Assembly: GCA_034422735.1 (NCBI GenBank)
Contig: DAOUJL010000079.1
Span: forward strand, 62,001 to 126,000
From: CATOSD01 sp034422735
GTDB taxonomy: Bacteria > Chloroflexota > Dehalococcoidia > Lucifugimonadales > CATOSD01
Reading direction: 5' to 3'
DNA: 64,000 nucleotides
In this document: one piece after another, positions 27,373-35,827 of the stretch
Numbering within the stretch: position 1 is the stretch's first letter
Layout of the letters: every line of letters starts with the position of its first letter
Position numbers and translations under genes: made by a program
The notes under the pieces: generated by a model
Databases searched by the model: none
What the model saw: the letters and a program-made list of their open reading frames with translations, nothing else
What the model was told of the DNA's origin: nothing

Positions 27373-27889
27373 TCCGCCGTGGGAACCTGTATCAGCCTAG
27401 CCGGTTCTCCACAAAGAGGGGCGTCCCTTGTGGGTACCCCGGCCATGATGACCAATACGGGCAGCCACAAGCGTTCGCCCCTGCTTAAGTTTGGCCGTCC
27501 TGACTAACACGGGTTCGTCATCCCAACCCCCTATTGACCCAACCCGTACATCCGTGCTACGCTCCTTCCATCACGCACCTACACAACCAAATCGCAACCC
27601 TCGACCGCCCCCTGCCGGGTGTCCCATTCATGCCCTACCCTGTGGCGTTTCCGCACCAAATGCCGCCTGACGCGGGACACACGACGCCCGTGACAACCCA
27701 GACTGTGGCGCGCCCAGCTACGCAATGCATCGAAATGCATCAGTTTGCAACGCTTTCTGCTAAGGCGCGACACGGAATGACCCCGAATGACCCACATTCC
27801 GCCAAGTTCCCGGCCCTGTCGCGCCGCCATCGCGTGACCGCCAATCGCGAGCCTTTAACAATTCAATATGTAAGCCATCCAAAACGTGC
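27373..27889. other. Gene-free spacer before RNase P RNA
   Basis: About 520 bases with no supported gene. It is notably less GC-rich than its surroundings toward the 3' side and lacks codon bias. It contains an imperfect inverted repeat (listed separately) and the RNase P promoter. A short phrase CGCCCAGCTACG in it is shared with the inverted repeat elements at 15.6 and 36.0 kb. Confidence 0.6.
27417..27482. repeat. Imperfect inverted repeat AGGGGCG...TTGTGG / CCACAAG...CGCCCCT
   Basis: Left arm 27417-27433 and right arm 27465-27482 are reverse complements apart from two internal differences and one length difference, with a 31-base loop. It lies just after the recombinase-like gene; it may be a hairpin terminator or a trace of the mobile element from which that gene came. 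Confidence 0.5.
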
Positions 27890-27895
27890 TACAAT
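27890..27895 (+). promoter_or_regulatory. -10 element of RNase P RNA
   Basis: TACAAT preceded by TGC, six bases before the first base of the RNA. The 17-base-spaced -35 candidate TATGTA is weak. Confidence 0.5.
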
Positions 27896-27901
27896 TCCTG
27901 T

Positions 27902-28275
27902 GTCGAGGTGGCCGGGCGGCCGCCCTGGTCGCGCCCACGGGCGCGGGCGAGGGAGGAAAGTCCGAGCTCCACAGGGTAAGGATGCCCGCTAACGGCGGGG
28001 CGGGGCGACTCGACGGAAAGCGCCACAGAAACATGCCGCCGCCTTCGCAACGAGGGCGGTAAGGGTGAAAAGGTGAGGTAAGAGCTCACCGCCTTGGCGG
28101 TAACGTCAAGGGCTAGGCAAGCCCCATCCGGAGCAAGGCCAAATAGGGGGAACACTGGCTTACCCGGCCATTCTCCGGGTTGGCCGCACGACCCAACCGG
28201 CAACGATTGGGCTAGATAGATGGCTGCCGTCCCGGTGTTCCGGGATACAGAACTCGGCTTACAGGCCGCCTCGAC
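27902..28275 (+). ncRNA. rnpB: RNase P RNA (bacterial type A-like)
   Basis: Catalytic RNA of tRNA 5'-end maturation. The P1 helix closes the molecule: GTCGAGGTGGCC at the 5' end pairs with GGCCGCCTCGAC at the 3' end. Conserved core segments are seen: GAGGAAAGTCCGAGCTCC (P4 5' half and CR-I), ACAGAAACATGCC, AAGGGTGAAAAGGTGAGGTAAGAGC, GGCAAGCCCCATCCGG, and the 3' CAGAACTCGGCTTACAG (P4 3' half, CR-V). Length ~374 nt is normal. The following gene starts 21 bases later on the same strand. Confidence 0.97.
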
Positions 28276-28296
28276 CAAGCCACATCCCAGGACTCT

Positions 28297-29529
28297 ATGC
28301 GAGCGCAGCAGACCGGCTCCAAGCAATTCGTCCCACCCGAACCGGAGTTCGCGCCCCTCACCCTGGAGGGCATGGCTCCGCTGGGAGACTGCCACGCGCG
28401 ATTCGAAGAACAGACCATCAGCGTGTTCGGCGGGCTACCCGGCGAGCGCGTGGTCGCCAGGATCGTGCGATACCGGCGCCGCCGCCGCAGGTTCATCTCG
28501 GGCATCGTCGAGCGCGTGCTGTCGCCGTCTCCGCACAGGGTGGCGCCGCCGTGTCCGATCTTCGGGCCGTGCAGCGGCTGCCAGTGGCAACACGTGAGCT
28601 ACGACCACCAGCTCACGCTCAAGCGCGAGGCCGTCGAGAATGAGATCAGGCGCTATTCGGAGCTGGACGGCGTCTCCGTGGCCCCCACGATTCCAAGTCC
28701 ACAGCCGTTCAACTATCGCAACCACGCCCGATTCACGGTTCGTCGCGGCGGTTCGCTGGGGTTCTCGAACCGCATCACACGCAGATTCGTCCCCGTCGAT
28801 GAGTGCATGCTGATGGCGCCCGGCGTCAACTACGCGCTCGCCGAACTTCAGGGCAAGTGCGCGGAGACCACGCAGCTCTCGGTACGCTACGGCATCAACA
28901 CCGGGGACTACCTCGTGCAGCCGACGTTGCAAAACCCCGACATCGACCTGTCGTCCGGCCAGACTCACTACTTGGAGGAACTGCTTGGACACCGGTTCCG
29001 CGTCGCCTCCCCGTCTTTCTTCCAGGTCAACACGCGCCAGGCGGAGCGGATGGCCGAGTTGGTACGCGACAGGCTCGAGCTCACCGGCACGGAGACGCTG
29101 CTGGACGCCTACGCGGGCGTCGGCACGTTCGCGGTGCTGCTGGCGGGCGACGCGGGCAGGGTAATCGCGGTGGAGGAATCTTCCGCGGCCGTGCGTGACG
29201 CGGCGCTGAACGCGGAGAGCGTGAGCAACGTGGAGTTCGTCGAGGCGAAGACCGAGCACGCGCTCGAGACCCTGGTCACGCCCGTGGACGCCGTGATCCT
29301 CGATCCGCCGCGCTCGGGTTGCGACCACCGCGTCCTCGCAGCCCTGGCGCGCCTCTCCCCCCGGCGGGTCGTGTACGTGTCGTGCGACCCCTCGACGTTG
29401 GCTCGGGACCTCGCGATCCTGGCGGGCGGCGGCATGTCCGTGCTCCGAGTCGAGCCGCTGGACATGTTCCCCCAGACGTACCACGTGGAGACCGTCGCGA
29501 CGCTGGACGGGCGCGCTGTCTGCGCTTAG
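28297..29529 (+). CDS. Class I SAM-dependent RNA (uracil-5-)-methyltransferase, RlmD/TrmA family
   Basis: 410 aa. The N-terminal TRAM domain (PLTLEGMAPLGDCHARFEEQTISVFGGLPGERV) is followed by the [4Fe-4S] cysteines CPIFGPCSGCQWQH, the SAM domain with LLDAYAGVGTFAVLLA, the conserved ILDPPRSGC and the catalytic cysteine in VYVSCDPSTLARDL. These place it with RlmD/RlmCD/TrmA-like enzymes making m5U in 23S rRNA or tRNA; which target cannot be decided here. The ATG follows RNase P RNA closely, so both may share the promoter. Confidence 0.9.
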   Translation: MRAQQTGSKQFVPPEPEFAPLTLEGMAPLGDCHARFEEQTISVFGGLPGERVVARIVRYRRRRRRFISGIVERVLSPSPHRVAPPCPIFGPCSGCQWQHVSYDHQLTLKREAVENEIRRYSELDGVSVAPTIPSPQPFNYRNHARFTVRRGGSLGFSNRITRRFVPVDECMLMAPGVNYALAELQGKCAETTQLSVRYGINTGDYLVQPTLQNPDIDLSSGQTHYLEELLGHRFRVASPSFFQVNTRQAERMAELVRDRLELTGTETLLDAYAGVGTFAVLLAGDAGRVIAVEESSAAVRDAALNAESVSNVEFVEAKTEHALETLVTPVDAVILDPPRSGCDHRVLAALARLSPRRVVYVSCDPSTLARDLAILAGGGMSVLRVEPLDMFPQTYHVETVATLDGRAVCA

Positions 29530-29643
29530 ACGCGCGGTGCGTCCTCGCTTCACTCGTTGGACTGGACCCAGAGCAATCCATTAGAATGGGCGCGCGGCCA
29601 GCGCCTTATGCGCCATACTTCGGCCGTAAGGAAACGCACGCGA

Positions 29644-30342
29644 ATGACCTCCTACTCGCTGACCGATCGGGCAGCTCCGCGGATCCCCCGCGTTGTGCTG
29701 GCTTCCTCCTCTCCGCGCAGGCGAGAGCTGGTGTCCGAGCTAAGTTTGGACGTGGATACGCTGAGTCCGAACGGCTACGAGGGCCCGCCCTTCCCGGGTG
29801 AGGCGCCCGACGACTACACGCTACGCATGGCCGCCGACAAGGCGGAGCAGGGCGTGGCGCTCCGACCGGGCGCGGCCGTCATAGGCGCGGACACGTGCGT
29901 CGTGTTCCGGGGCGACATCCTGGGCAAGCCGGCGGACGCTGACGAGGCGGTTGCTACGCTCAGGCGGCTGCGAGGCGAGGAACACTCGGTGGTGACCGGG
30001 CTGTGCGTGCGAACCGCTGGACCCGCCGGAACTGCGGACTCGGACTCGCTGAGCATGGCGGTCCGGCGCACGCGCGTATGGATGCGAGACTACTCCGACG
30101 ATGAGATCGACGCCTACGTAGCCTCGGGCAGCCCGTTCGACAAGGCGGGCAGCTACGCGATCCAGGACACGGACTTCGATCCGGTCGATAGGATACAGGG
30201 CTGCTACTTCAACGTGGTGGGCTTCCCGCTGTGCGCGCTGGTCGAGACCCTCGCCGCCCAGCGCGTCCACGCGGAGCTGAGGTGCCCGCAGCGCGTCGGT
30301 GAACTGTGCGGCGAGTGCGAGCTTGCGGGAGGCGGCGCGTGA
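29644..30342 (+). CDS. maf: Maf-like nucleoside triphosphate pyrophosphatase
   Basis: 232 aa house-cleaning enzyme that hydrolyses dTTP/UTP or modified nucleotides. Seen: LASSSPRRRELVSELSLDV, EGPPFPGEAPDDYTLRMAADKAE, GADTCVVFRGDILGKP (catalytic Asp), RRLRGEEHSVVTG and GSYAIQDTDFDPVDRIQGCYFNVVGFPL. Start set at ATG before TSYSLTDRA; an upstream in-frame ATG adds 29 residues with no family similarity. The C-terminus has an extra GELCGECELAGGGA tail with two cysteines. Overlaps the next gene by 4 bases. Confidence 0.93.
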   Translation: MTSYSLTDRAAPRIPRVVLASSSPRRRELVSELSLDVDTLSPNGYEGPPFPGEAPDDYTLRMAADKAEQGVALRPGAAVIGADTCVVFRGDILGKPADADEAVATLRRLRGEEHSVVTGLCVRTAGPAGTADSDSLSMAVRRTRVWMRDYSDDEIDAYVASGSPFDKAGSYAIQDTDFDPVDRIQGCYFNVVGFPLCALVETLAAQRVHAELRCPQRVGELCGECELAGGGA

Positions 30343-30752
30343 ACTTCCTGGGGATGGGTACGCCCGAAATCCTGGTCGTCCTGCTGCTCGCCTTTCTGCT
30401 GTTGGGTCCGGAGCGGATGATCAACGCGGCAAAGTTGCTTGGCAAGTACGCCGGCGAAATGCGTCGGATGGCGTCCGAGATTCCCGACATCACGCTCGAG
30501 GGCGACGAACCCGGCAGCGGAGAGCGGCCAATCGTGCACAGGGGCGGCGGCCCCAACCCGAGCGTCCGCCCGCGCAACGATGAGACTGAGCGAGACAAGA
30601 AACCGGACGATGGCGGCGAGGAGGCAGTGCCGAAAGACGACGGACCGGTGGCCTTCCGCCCCGGCAAGCCATCCAGGCCGGCTCAGGACGCGCCCGAGTC
30701 GTCGAGGGCCCAGGACGCGCCCGAGTCGTCGAGGGCCCAGGACACGCCATGA
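30339..30752 (+). CDS. tatB: TatA/TatB-type twin-arginine translocase subunit
   Basis: 137 aa. An N-terminal membrane helix (residues ~8-22, EILVVLLLAFLLLGPERM) followed by an amphipathic helix (INAAKLLGKYAGEMRRMASEI) and a long polar tail. The Glu at the membrane entry and length favour TatB over TatA, though the assignment is not certain. GTG start overlaps maf (GTGA), and the stop overlaps tatC by 4 bases (ATGA), so the three genes are coupled. The last 23 residues are nearly three copies of AQDAPESSR, a 27-bp tandem duplication. Confidence 0.85.
   Translation: MNFLGMGTPEILVVLLLAFLLLGPERMINAAKLLGKYAGEMRRMASEIPDITLEGDEPGSGERPIVHRGGGPNPSVRPRNDETERDKKPDDGGEEAVPKDDGPVAFRPGKPSRPAQDAPESSRAQDAPESSRAQDTP
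30681..30749 (+). repeat. 27-bp tandem repeat at the 3' end of tatB
   Basis: Two full copies differing at one base (30681-30707, 30708-30734) and a partial third (30735-30749), encoding AQDAPESSR repeats in frame. Consistent with recent replication slippage; could vary in number between strains. Confidence 0.85.
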
Positions 30753-31522
30753 GCGAGTCGAGGGTCCCTTTCGGAGAGCACGTGGCCGAGCTGCGCAAGC
30801 GGCTAACTAGGGCTGTAATCGCGGTCATCCTGTGCACCGCCGTCGCGTTCGTGTTTCACGAGCAGATTCTGGTGCTGCTGATGCAACCCGCCCAGGGCTT
30901 CGCCGAGATTCCCAACGGCAAGCCAGTGTTCATCAATTTGACTGAGTTCATCAGCACCGCCATGAAGGCGTCGCTGGTGGTAGGCCTGTGCGTCTCGTTG
31001 CCGTTCGTGCTCTACCAGATGGTCATGTTCATCGCGCCCGGCCTGACTCCGTCCGAGAGGCGGTACCTGTACGCGCTGGTGCCGGTGTCGGTGGGAGCGT
31101 TCCTGCTCGGAGCGTTCTTCGGATACCGCGTGCTATTCCCGCCTGCGATAAAGTTCCTGCTCGGATTCGGCAGCGGCGTCGCCACCCCGATGATAACCAT
31201 CGGGAGCTACGTGGGCCTCATGCTCACGCTGCTGTTGTGGATGGGCGTGGTGTTCGAGATGCCGGTGGTGCTGTTCTTCCTATCCAGGTTGGGAATCGTT
31301 ACTCCGCGGTTTCTCGCGCGGCAGCGCCGGTGGGCCATCGTGCTGGCGTTCGTGCTGGGCGCCGTAATCACGCCGACGTTCGACCCAATAAACCAGGCGT
31401 TGGTGGCGCTGCCCATAATCGCGCTGTACGAAGTCAGTATCTGGCTGTCTAAGCTTGCCCGGCGCGGGCGCGAGAGCGGGTCCTCGAAGCTGGGGCTGGC
31501 AGACAACGACGCGGGAACGTAG
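30749..31522 (+). CDS. tatC: Sec-independent protein translocase TatC
   Basis: 257 aa, six predicted membrane segments. The N-terminal FGEHVAELRKRL is the signal-peptide recognition motif, followed by the conserved EFISTAMKASLVVGLCVSLPFVLYQMVMFIAPGLTPSERR and the FEMPVVLFFLSRLGIVTP block. It is the receptor for twin-arginine signal peptides. A rho-independent terminator follows 22 bases after the stop. Confidence 0.97.
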   Translation: MSESRVPFGEHVAELRKRLTRAVIAVILCTAVAFVFHEQILVLLMQPAQGFAEIPNGKPVFINLTEFISTAMKASLVVGLCVSLPFVLYQMVMFIAPGLTPSERRYLYALVPVSVGAFLLGAFFGYRVLFPPAIKFLLGFGSGVATPMITIGSYVGLMLTLLLWMGVVFEMPVVLFFLSRLGIVTPRFLARQRRWAIVLAFVLGAVITPTFDPINQALVALPIIALYEVSIWLSKLARRGRESGSSKLGLADNDAGT

Positions 31523-31544
31523 AGGCGCTGAGTTGGTGACAACA

Positions 31545-31572
31545 AAACGCCCCAGAGCAATCCGGGGCGTTT
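31545..31572. terminator. Bidirectional rho-independent terminator between tatC and tatA
   Basis: AAACGCCCC and GGGGCGTTT, perfect 9-bp arms with a 10-base loop, A-rich before and T-rich after, so it can end transcripts from both sides. It lies between two convergent tat units. Confidence 0.9.
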
Positions 31573-31599
31573 AACTTTCGTTGAAAGTTCGCTTGAGCG

Positions 31600-31806
31600 T
31601 TATGCTGAGCCGTTCTGCTTTCCGCTGGTCACCGCCTCGCTCTGCGTTGTCGAGCTGGTGTCGGCATCCGCCGACTGCGAGGAGCGGAACTCGCGTATCG
31701 CCTTGCCAATCGCGCCGCCTATCTCCGGAAGACGGCCCACACCAAAGATGACCATCACGATAACCAGGATTATTATGAGCTCCAGCGGCCCCAGTCGAAA
31801 TGGCAT
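31600..31806 (-). CDS. tatA: Twin-arginine translocase subunit TatA
   Basis: 68 aa. MPFRLGPLELIIILVIVMVIFGVGRLPEIGGAIGKAIREF is a textbook TatA: membrane helix, FG hinge and amphipathic helix, then a short polar tail. It polymerises to form the protein-conducting pore. The ATG is preceded by AAAGGGGGC; a start 57 bases upstream would prepend non-homologous residues. It is transcribed toward tatC but from its own unit. Confidence 0.95.
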   Translation of the reverse strand: MPFRLGPLELIIILVIVMVIFGVGRLPEIGGAIGKAIREFRSSQSADADTSSTTQSEAVTSGKQNGSA

Positions 31807-31945
31807 CACGCCCCCTTTCCAGTTGCTACAGCCCGATACCTGGCTTATGGTAGCGCCGTGCAACGCGCGGCGTCAAGTCTCTCACGGGATTTGTGGATCA
31901 CCACACTAGTAGCGACTTGCCCAGCCGTAACGTGGGCGCGATGGG

Positions 31946-32950
31946 TTACGCGCGGGGCAGTCGATGGCGTGGACTGGGGTGGGTAAGCACGCTGGTGTTG
32001 TAGAGGTTGTCCGGCATCTGGCCGAGCAGCACGCTCGCGACTTCACCCGCGCCGCGCTCTTCCAGTTCCAGCACCGCCTCCTGGGAGAAGAACGCGATGT
32101 GAGGCGTCACTATCACGTTGTCCAGCTCGAAAAGGGGATGATGCTGAGGCGGCGGCGTCTGCGCGGCCACGTCGAGCCCGGCGCCCGCTATCTGCCCGGC
32201 GACCAACGCGTCATGCAGCGCGTTCTCGTCTATCACCGCGCCCCTCGCGGTGTTGATGATCACCGCGCTCGGCTTCATCGACGCGAGCTCGCTCGCTCCG
32301 ATCATCCCCTCGGTCTGCGTCGTTAGCGGCGTGTGGATGGAAACGTAGTCGCTCTGCTCCAGGAGTTCCGGCAGCGAGGCCAGCCGTGCGCCGTGGACAG
32401 TGGCTTCGTCCTCGGTCAGGCTGGGACTGTACGCCAGCACCTCCATACCGAACGCTCGCGCCTTTGCGCACGTAGAGCGGCCGATGCGACCGAACCCCAC
32501 TATACCGAGCTTTTTCCCGCGCAGGCGGGGCATGGGCATGCCCAGCTTCAGACTCTCCCAGCCCTCGGACTTGACGGCGTGATTGAACAATGTGATGCGC
32601 CGGTTCCACGCCAGCAGCAGCGCCATTGCGTGGGACGAAACCTCGTCCACGCAGTAGTCGGGCACGTATGTCACGGCGATGCCGAGCTCGGTGGCGACGT
32701 CTACCGCGATGTTGTCCACGCCTACGCCGAACCTGCCGACCACCTGCAGATTCTCGGCTTCGCGCACCACTCGCTCCGTCACCAGCGCGAAGCAGGTGAG
32801 GATGCCGTGCACGTCCCTGGCGAGTTCCGTCAGCGTCTCCTCGCTGCCGTCGGGCGAGACCACGATATCCGCGTCGGCGCGGGCGAGCACGGCTCTCTCC
32901 GGCTCGACGGAGGGCCACACGTGGTCGGTGATGAGGACTTTGTACTTCAT
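31946..32950 (-). CDS. D-2-hydroxyacid dehydrogenase (phosphoglycerate dehydrogenase/CtBP-like)
   Basis: 334 aa NAD-dependent dehydrogenase. Seen: VVGRFGVGVDNIAVDVATELGI, Rossmann motif LGIVGFGRIGRSTCAKA, substrate Arg in IINTARGAVIDENAL, Glu/catalytic His region TPHIAFFSQEA. Substrate could be a 2-keto acid or 3-phosphoglycerate; the lack of ACT domain and general pattern fit C-terminal binding protein-type family members. ATG start follows GAGACGA. It lies downstream of the corrinoid activator on the same strand after 110 bases and may belong to that cluster, but the link is by position only. Confidence 0.88.
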   Translation of the reverse strand: MKYKVLITDHVWPSVEPERAVLARADADIVVSPDGSEETLTELARDVHGILTCFALVTERVVREAENLQVVGRFGVGVDNIAVDVATELGIAVTYVPDYCVDEVSSHAMALLLAWNRRITLFNHAVKSEGWESLKLGMPMPRLRGKKLGIVGFGRIGRSTCAKARAFGMEVLAYSPSLTEDEATVHGARLASLPELLEQSDYVSIHTPLTTQTEGMIGASELASMKPSAVIINTARGAVIDENALHDALVAGQIAGAGLDVAAQTPPPQHHPLFELDNVIVTPHIAFFSQEAVLELEERGAGEVASVLLGQMPDNLYNTSVLTHPSPRHRLPRA

Positions 32951-33060
32951 TCGTCTCGATTCGCCGCGCCGCGGTCCCAAGAAAGGCGCGGCTAGGGATT
33001 GTGCACCTATGTTACTACCCGCTTGGGGCGCATGCAAAAGGGAGCCGCGGACTCGGTGGG

Positions 33061-34677
33061 CTAGGGGAGTGCCATCGGCTTGAACATACACCCCTCGACG
33101 AAGATGTCGAAGAAGTCGGGCGTGGTCTCCAGTTCCACGTGCTCGACGGTCAGGGCCAGGCGCTCCATCTCGCGCCGCTTTGGACCGGAGAGCAGCATGA
33201 TGGTCGCGCCCTCCAGTGCCGCGTTGCCCACCTTGGCTACCCTGTCCGACGGCAAGTCCGCAATGAATCCGATGGCGGCAGCGTTCCCGACGTTCACGTA
33301 GTTGGCGAACCCGCCCGCCAGGTACAGCCGCGAGACCGATGCCACCGGCTCGCCGTACTCCCTGAGTACGATGAACTGCCCGGCGTAGTTGGCGGACTTG
33401 GCCTGCGCCAGCGCGCTCACGTCCGCGCGCGAGACGGCGATTCCGGCCTGTTCGTCGATAACGAACTCGTCTGCGCCCTCCGCGAAGGCGCCGAGGTGGT
33501 TCATCCGGCCCGTGCGTCTCAGCTCGGCCAGCGTGTCCACCAGGCCGGAGCCGCAGATTCCCTGTGGCTGCACCCCACCGATGGTGGAATAGCGCATCTC
33601 GGGCCCTCTCAGCGACACGGACTCGATAGCGCCGTCGTAGCCGGGCATACCGTATGTGACCTGCCCACCCTCGAACGCCGGTCCCGCGGGACAAGACGCC
33701 GCGAGCAGCCTGTGGCGGTTGCCGACCACCACCTCCGTGTTTGTGCCCACGTCCACCAGCATCGCCAGTCCCTCTTCCTCGTCCATGCCCACCGCCAGCA
33801 TGTCCGCCGCCACGTCCGCGCCCACGTGACAGCCGATCAAGGGGCCGCCGTAGACGTTGGCCTCCGGGTGCACGCGCAGACCCATTCGACCGGCCTTTGC
33901 GTTAAGCGCGGTTCCGGAGCGACTGCCCGCTTCGAGCTCAAGCTCTACCACGGACTTATAGGGCCTCTCCCCGATGCTCTGGACGTCCAGGCCGAAGAAG
34001 ATGTCGCGCATGGTGGAGTTGCCCACCACGACCACCTCGTAGATCCGCCGACGGTGGAACCCGAGCCGCCGCGCCATGTCGCCAATCTCGAAGTTGATGG
34101 CCGACAGCAGCACCTGCCGAAGTTCGCCCCTATGCGGTCCGCCGTCGTAGGAGATGCGGTGCATCACGTCGCTGCCACCGAAGCGCTGCGGGTTCTCGAA
34201 CGAGGCGGTGTGCAGCACCTCGCCACTCTCCAGGTCGGCCAGATTCATCGCGACGGTGGTGGTGCCGGCGTCGATGGCGAGCCCGTAGACGTCCCCTCGA
34301 TAGGCGTCCATACGGCCACCATCGAAGTACACGCCGTCGCCGCTGCGGTGCGTAGGTGGGTCCGGGTCGAACTCGCGGCGCACCCCGGCCGTGAGGATGC
34401 GCGGCTGGCGGCGCAGAAGCGCGAATTCGACCTCGGCGTTCGTGTCGACGATCGCGGCCTGGCACGCCAGGCGATAACTGTTGCGCAGAAACGCCTCCGC
34501 CGGTGTGTGGGGTGTCAGCGCGTCCATGCCGCGCCTCACCTCCACGATGCACTCGTGGCACTCGCCGTTCCTGCCACACGACGTAGGAACGCGAACTCGT
34601 AGAGTGTCGGCGTAGTCGAAGATAGTCTTGCCGGCGACGGACTCTAGCCGCGCCGCGCCGTGTAGGATTGGACTCAT
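33061..34677 (-). CDS. RACo-like reductive activator of corrinoid proteins (ASKHA, 2Fe-2S)
   Basis: 538 aa. N-terminal ferredoxin-like [2Fe-2S] domain with C34, C40, C43 and C72 (SCGRNGECHEC, LACQ); a linker; then an ASKHA ATPase region with AIDAGTTTVAMNLADL, IYEVVVVGNSTMRDIFFGLD, LAMLVDVGTNTEVVVGN and GICGSGLVDTLAEL. Family members (RamA/RACo, DUF4445) use ATP and electrons to reduce inactive Co(II) corrinoid back to Co(I). The corrinoid protein lies 289 bases upstream with a small cysteine-rich protein between them, which supports the assignment. Length is in the short range for RACo. Confidence 0.9.
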   Translation of the reverse strand: MSPILHGAARLESVAGKTIFDYADTLRVRVPTSCGRNGECHECIVEVRRGMDALTPHTPAEAFLRNSYRLACQAAIVDTNAEVEFALLRRQPRILTAGVRREFDPDPPTHRSGDGVYFDGGRMDAYRGDVYGLAIDAGTTTVAMNLADLESGEVLHTASFENPQRFGGSDVMHRISYDGGPHRGELRQVLLSAINFEIGDMARRLGFHRRRIYEVVVVGNSTMRDIFFGLDVQSIGERPYKSVVELELEAGSRSGTALNAKAGRMGLRVHPEANVYGGPLIGCHVGADVAADMLAVGMDEEEGLAMLVDVGTNTEVVVGNRHRLLAASCPAGPAFEGGQVTYGMPGYDGAIESVSLRGPEMRYSTIGGVQPQGICGSGLVDTLAELRRTGRMNHLGAFAEGADEFVIDEQAGIAVSRADVSALAQAKSANYAGQFIVLREYGEPVASVSRLYLAGGFANYVNVGNAAAIGFIADLPSDRVAKVGNAALEGATIMLLSGPKRREMERLALTVEHVELETTPDFFDIFVEGCMFKPMALP

Positions 34678-34696
34678 GGCTGGCGACGCCGGGTGC

Positions 34697-34954
34697 CTAC
34701 GGCGAGGGGCCGTCCATCATCCAGGCGCTGCGGTAGTCCAGGTCGTCGCTGCCAACGCACAGCGGCAGGCTGCCGGGCGGCCCCTCGCGGCGCTGGTTGC
34801 GGCATCCGAACGCGGCGGTGCAGTGGTCCTGGACGTTCTTGTAGGGACAGCGGCGTTTGGACACCTCGCTGACGGTCTCCGACATCTCCTTGAAGATGCC
34901 ATACAGCCGGGCCATGCTCGCCCGGTAGCGCTCCCTGTCCACCGGCTGCGACAC
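34697..34954 (-). CDS. Small cysteine-containing protein in the corrinoid cluster
   Basis: 85 aa, not recognised. After a helical N-terminus (RERYRASMARLYGIFKEMSETVSEVSK) it has four cysteines: CPYKNVQDHC, GCRNQ and LPLC (C36, C44, C50, C66), a spacing that could hold a metal or Fe-S cluster. The GTG start has GGAG about 10 bases upstream, inside the end of the previous gene's spacer. It is tightly packed between the corrinoid protein (12 bases) and the RACo-like activator (19 bases), so it is very likely translated and tied to corrinoid chemistry. No function assigned. Confidence 0.7.
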   Translation of the reverse strand: MSQPVDRERYRASMARLYGIFKEMSETVSEVSKRRCPYKNVQDHCTAAFGCRNQRREGPPGSLPLCVGSDDLDYRSAWMMDGPSP

Positions 34955-34966
34955 AGCGGCACGCTC

Positions 34967-35737
34967 CTAGTCTGTGGCGCCCACAGGCTCGCGGCTCGGG
35001 GCGTAATCCTCGAGGCCGAGGAGCCTCCTTGCGAGGTCCACGCAGTCGATCGCGTCCTTGCCGTAGCCATCCGCTCCCATGTCGTCCGCGAACTCCTGCG
35101 AAACCGGCGCGCCGCCCACCATTATCTTCACGAACTCTCGCAGCCCGGCCTCCTCGAACGCCTCGATAGTCCTGCCCATGTTGGGCATGGTCGTCGTGAG
35201 TAGCGCCGACATGCCCAGAAGCTGGGCATCGTGCTCAATCACGGCGTCCATAAACTCGTCCGGCGCGGAGTCCACCCCTAGGTCCTCCACGGTGAATCCG
35301 GCCCCGCGCAGCATCATAATGCACAGGTTCTTGCCTATGTCGTGAAGGTCGCCTTTCACCGTGCCCATGACCACAGTGGCCAACGGCTCGATGCCGGACG
35401 CCGACAGGATAGGCTCGACGTGGGCCATACCGGCTTTCATCGCGCGCGCCGCGACCAGCACTTCCGGCACGAAGATCACGTTGTCCCGAAATTTGACGCC
35501 GACTATGCTCATGCCGGCGATCAGCCCGTCGTCGAGGATGGTGTTCGCGGAAAAGCCGTCTTCCAGCGCCTGCCTCGTCAGCCGGTCGACCTCGTGGTGG
35601 TTGCCCGCGATGAGGTTGTAGCTGATGTCCTGCATCAGCGGGTCAGCATCGTCCCACTGAGCGCGGATGTGGTTATGTTCGACGGGCCTGGTAACGTAGC
35701 CTAGCTCGCGCTCCAGCCCGGCGTGAACGACTGGCAT
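34967..35737 (-). CDS. Corrinoid protein of a methyltransferase system (MtaC/MttC-like)
   Basis: 256 aa two-domain protein. Residues ~35-115 are the four-helix cap domain (LIAGNHHEVDRLTRQALEDG ... GVKFRDNVIFVPEVLVAARAM), and residues ~118-245 the Rossmann cobalamin-binding domain with D-x-H-x-x-G as GDLHDIGKN (D130, H132, G135), followed by SALLTTTMPNM and GGAPVSQEFADDMGADGYG. The His would ligate cobalt base-off. It receives a methyl group from a substrate-specific MtxB partner, which I do not see nearby, and hands it to the MtaA-like protein upstream. Residues 1-34 are an unexplained extension; an in-frame ATG starting MQDISYNLIAG is a possible alternative start. Confidence 0.93.
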   Translation of the reverse strand: MPVVHAGLERELGYVTRPVEHNHIRAQWDDADPLMQDISYNLIAGNHHEVDRLTRQALEDGFSANTILDDGLIAGMSIVGVKFRDNVIFVPEVLVAARAMKAGMAHVEPILSASGIEPLATVVMGTVKGDLHDIGKNLCIMMLRGAGFTVEDLGVDSAPDEFMDAVIEHDAQLLGMSALLTTTMPNMGRTIEAFEEAGLREFVKIMVGGAPVSQEFADDMGADGYGKDAIDCVDLARRLLGLEDYAPSREPVGATD

Positions 35738-35827
35738 GTGTGATGCACTCCCGTGAATGGCCCCGGCGGGGCTGCGGCGATTCTAGCACGGGGCGGGTAG
35801 AGACGCTAGTGATGGGCGCCCAGCGCG

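Noticed and set aside
30339..30752. Calling the tatB-like gene TatA
   Set aside because: A clear short TatA is encoded at 31.6-31.8 kb; the longer tail and position before tatC favour TatB, though this is not certain.
32951..33694. Upstream extension of the hydroxyacid dehydrogenase frame
   Set aside because: It overlaps the RACo-like gene in another frame; the ATG at 32950 with MKYKVLITDH matches the family start.
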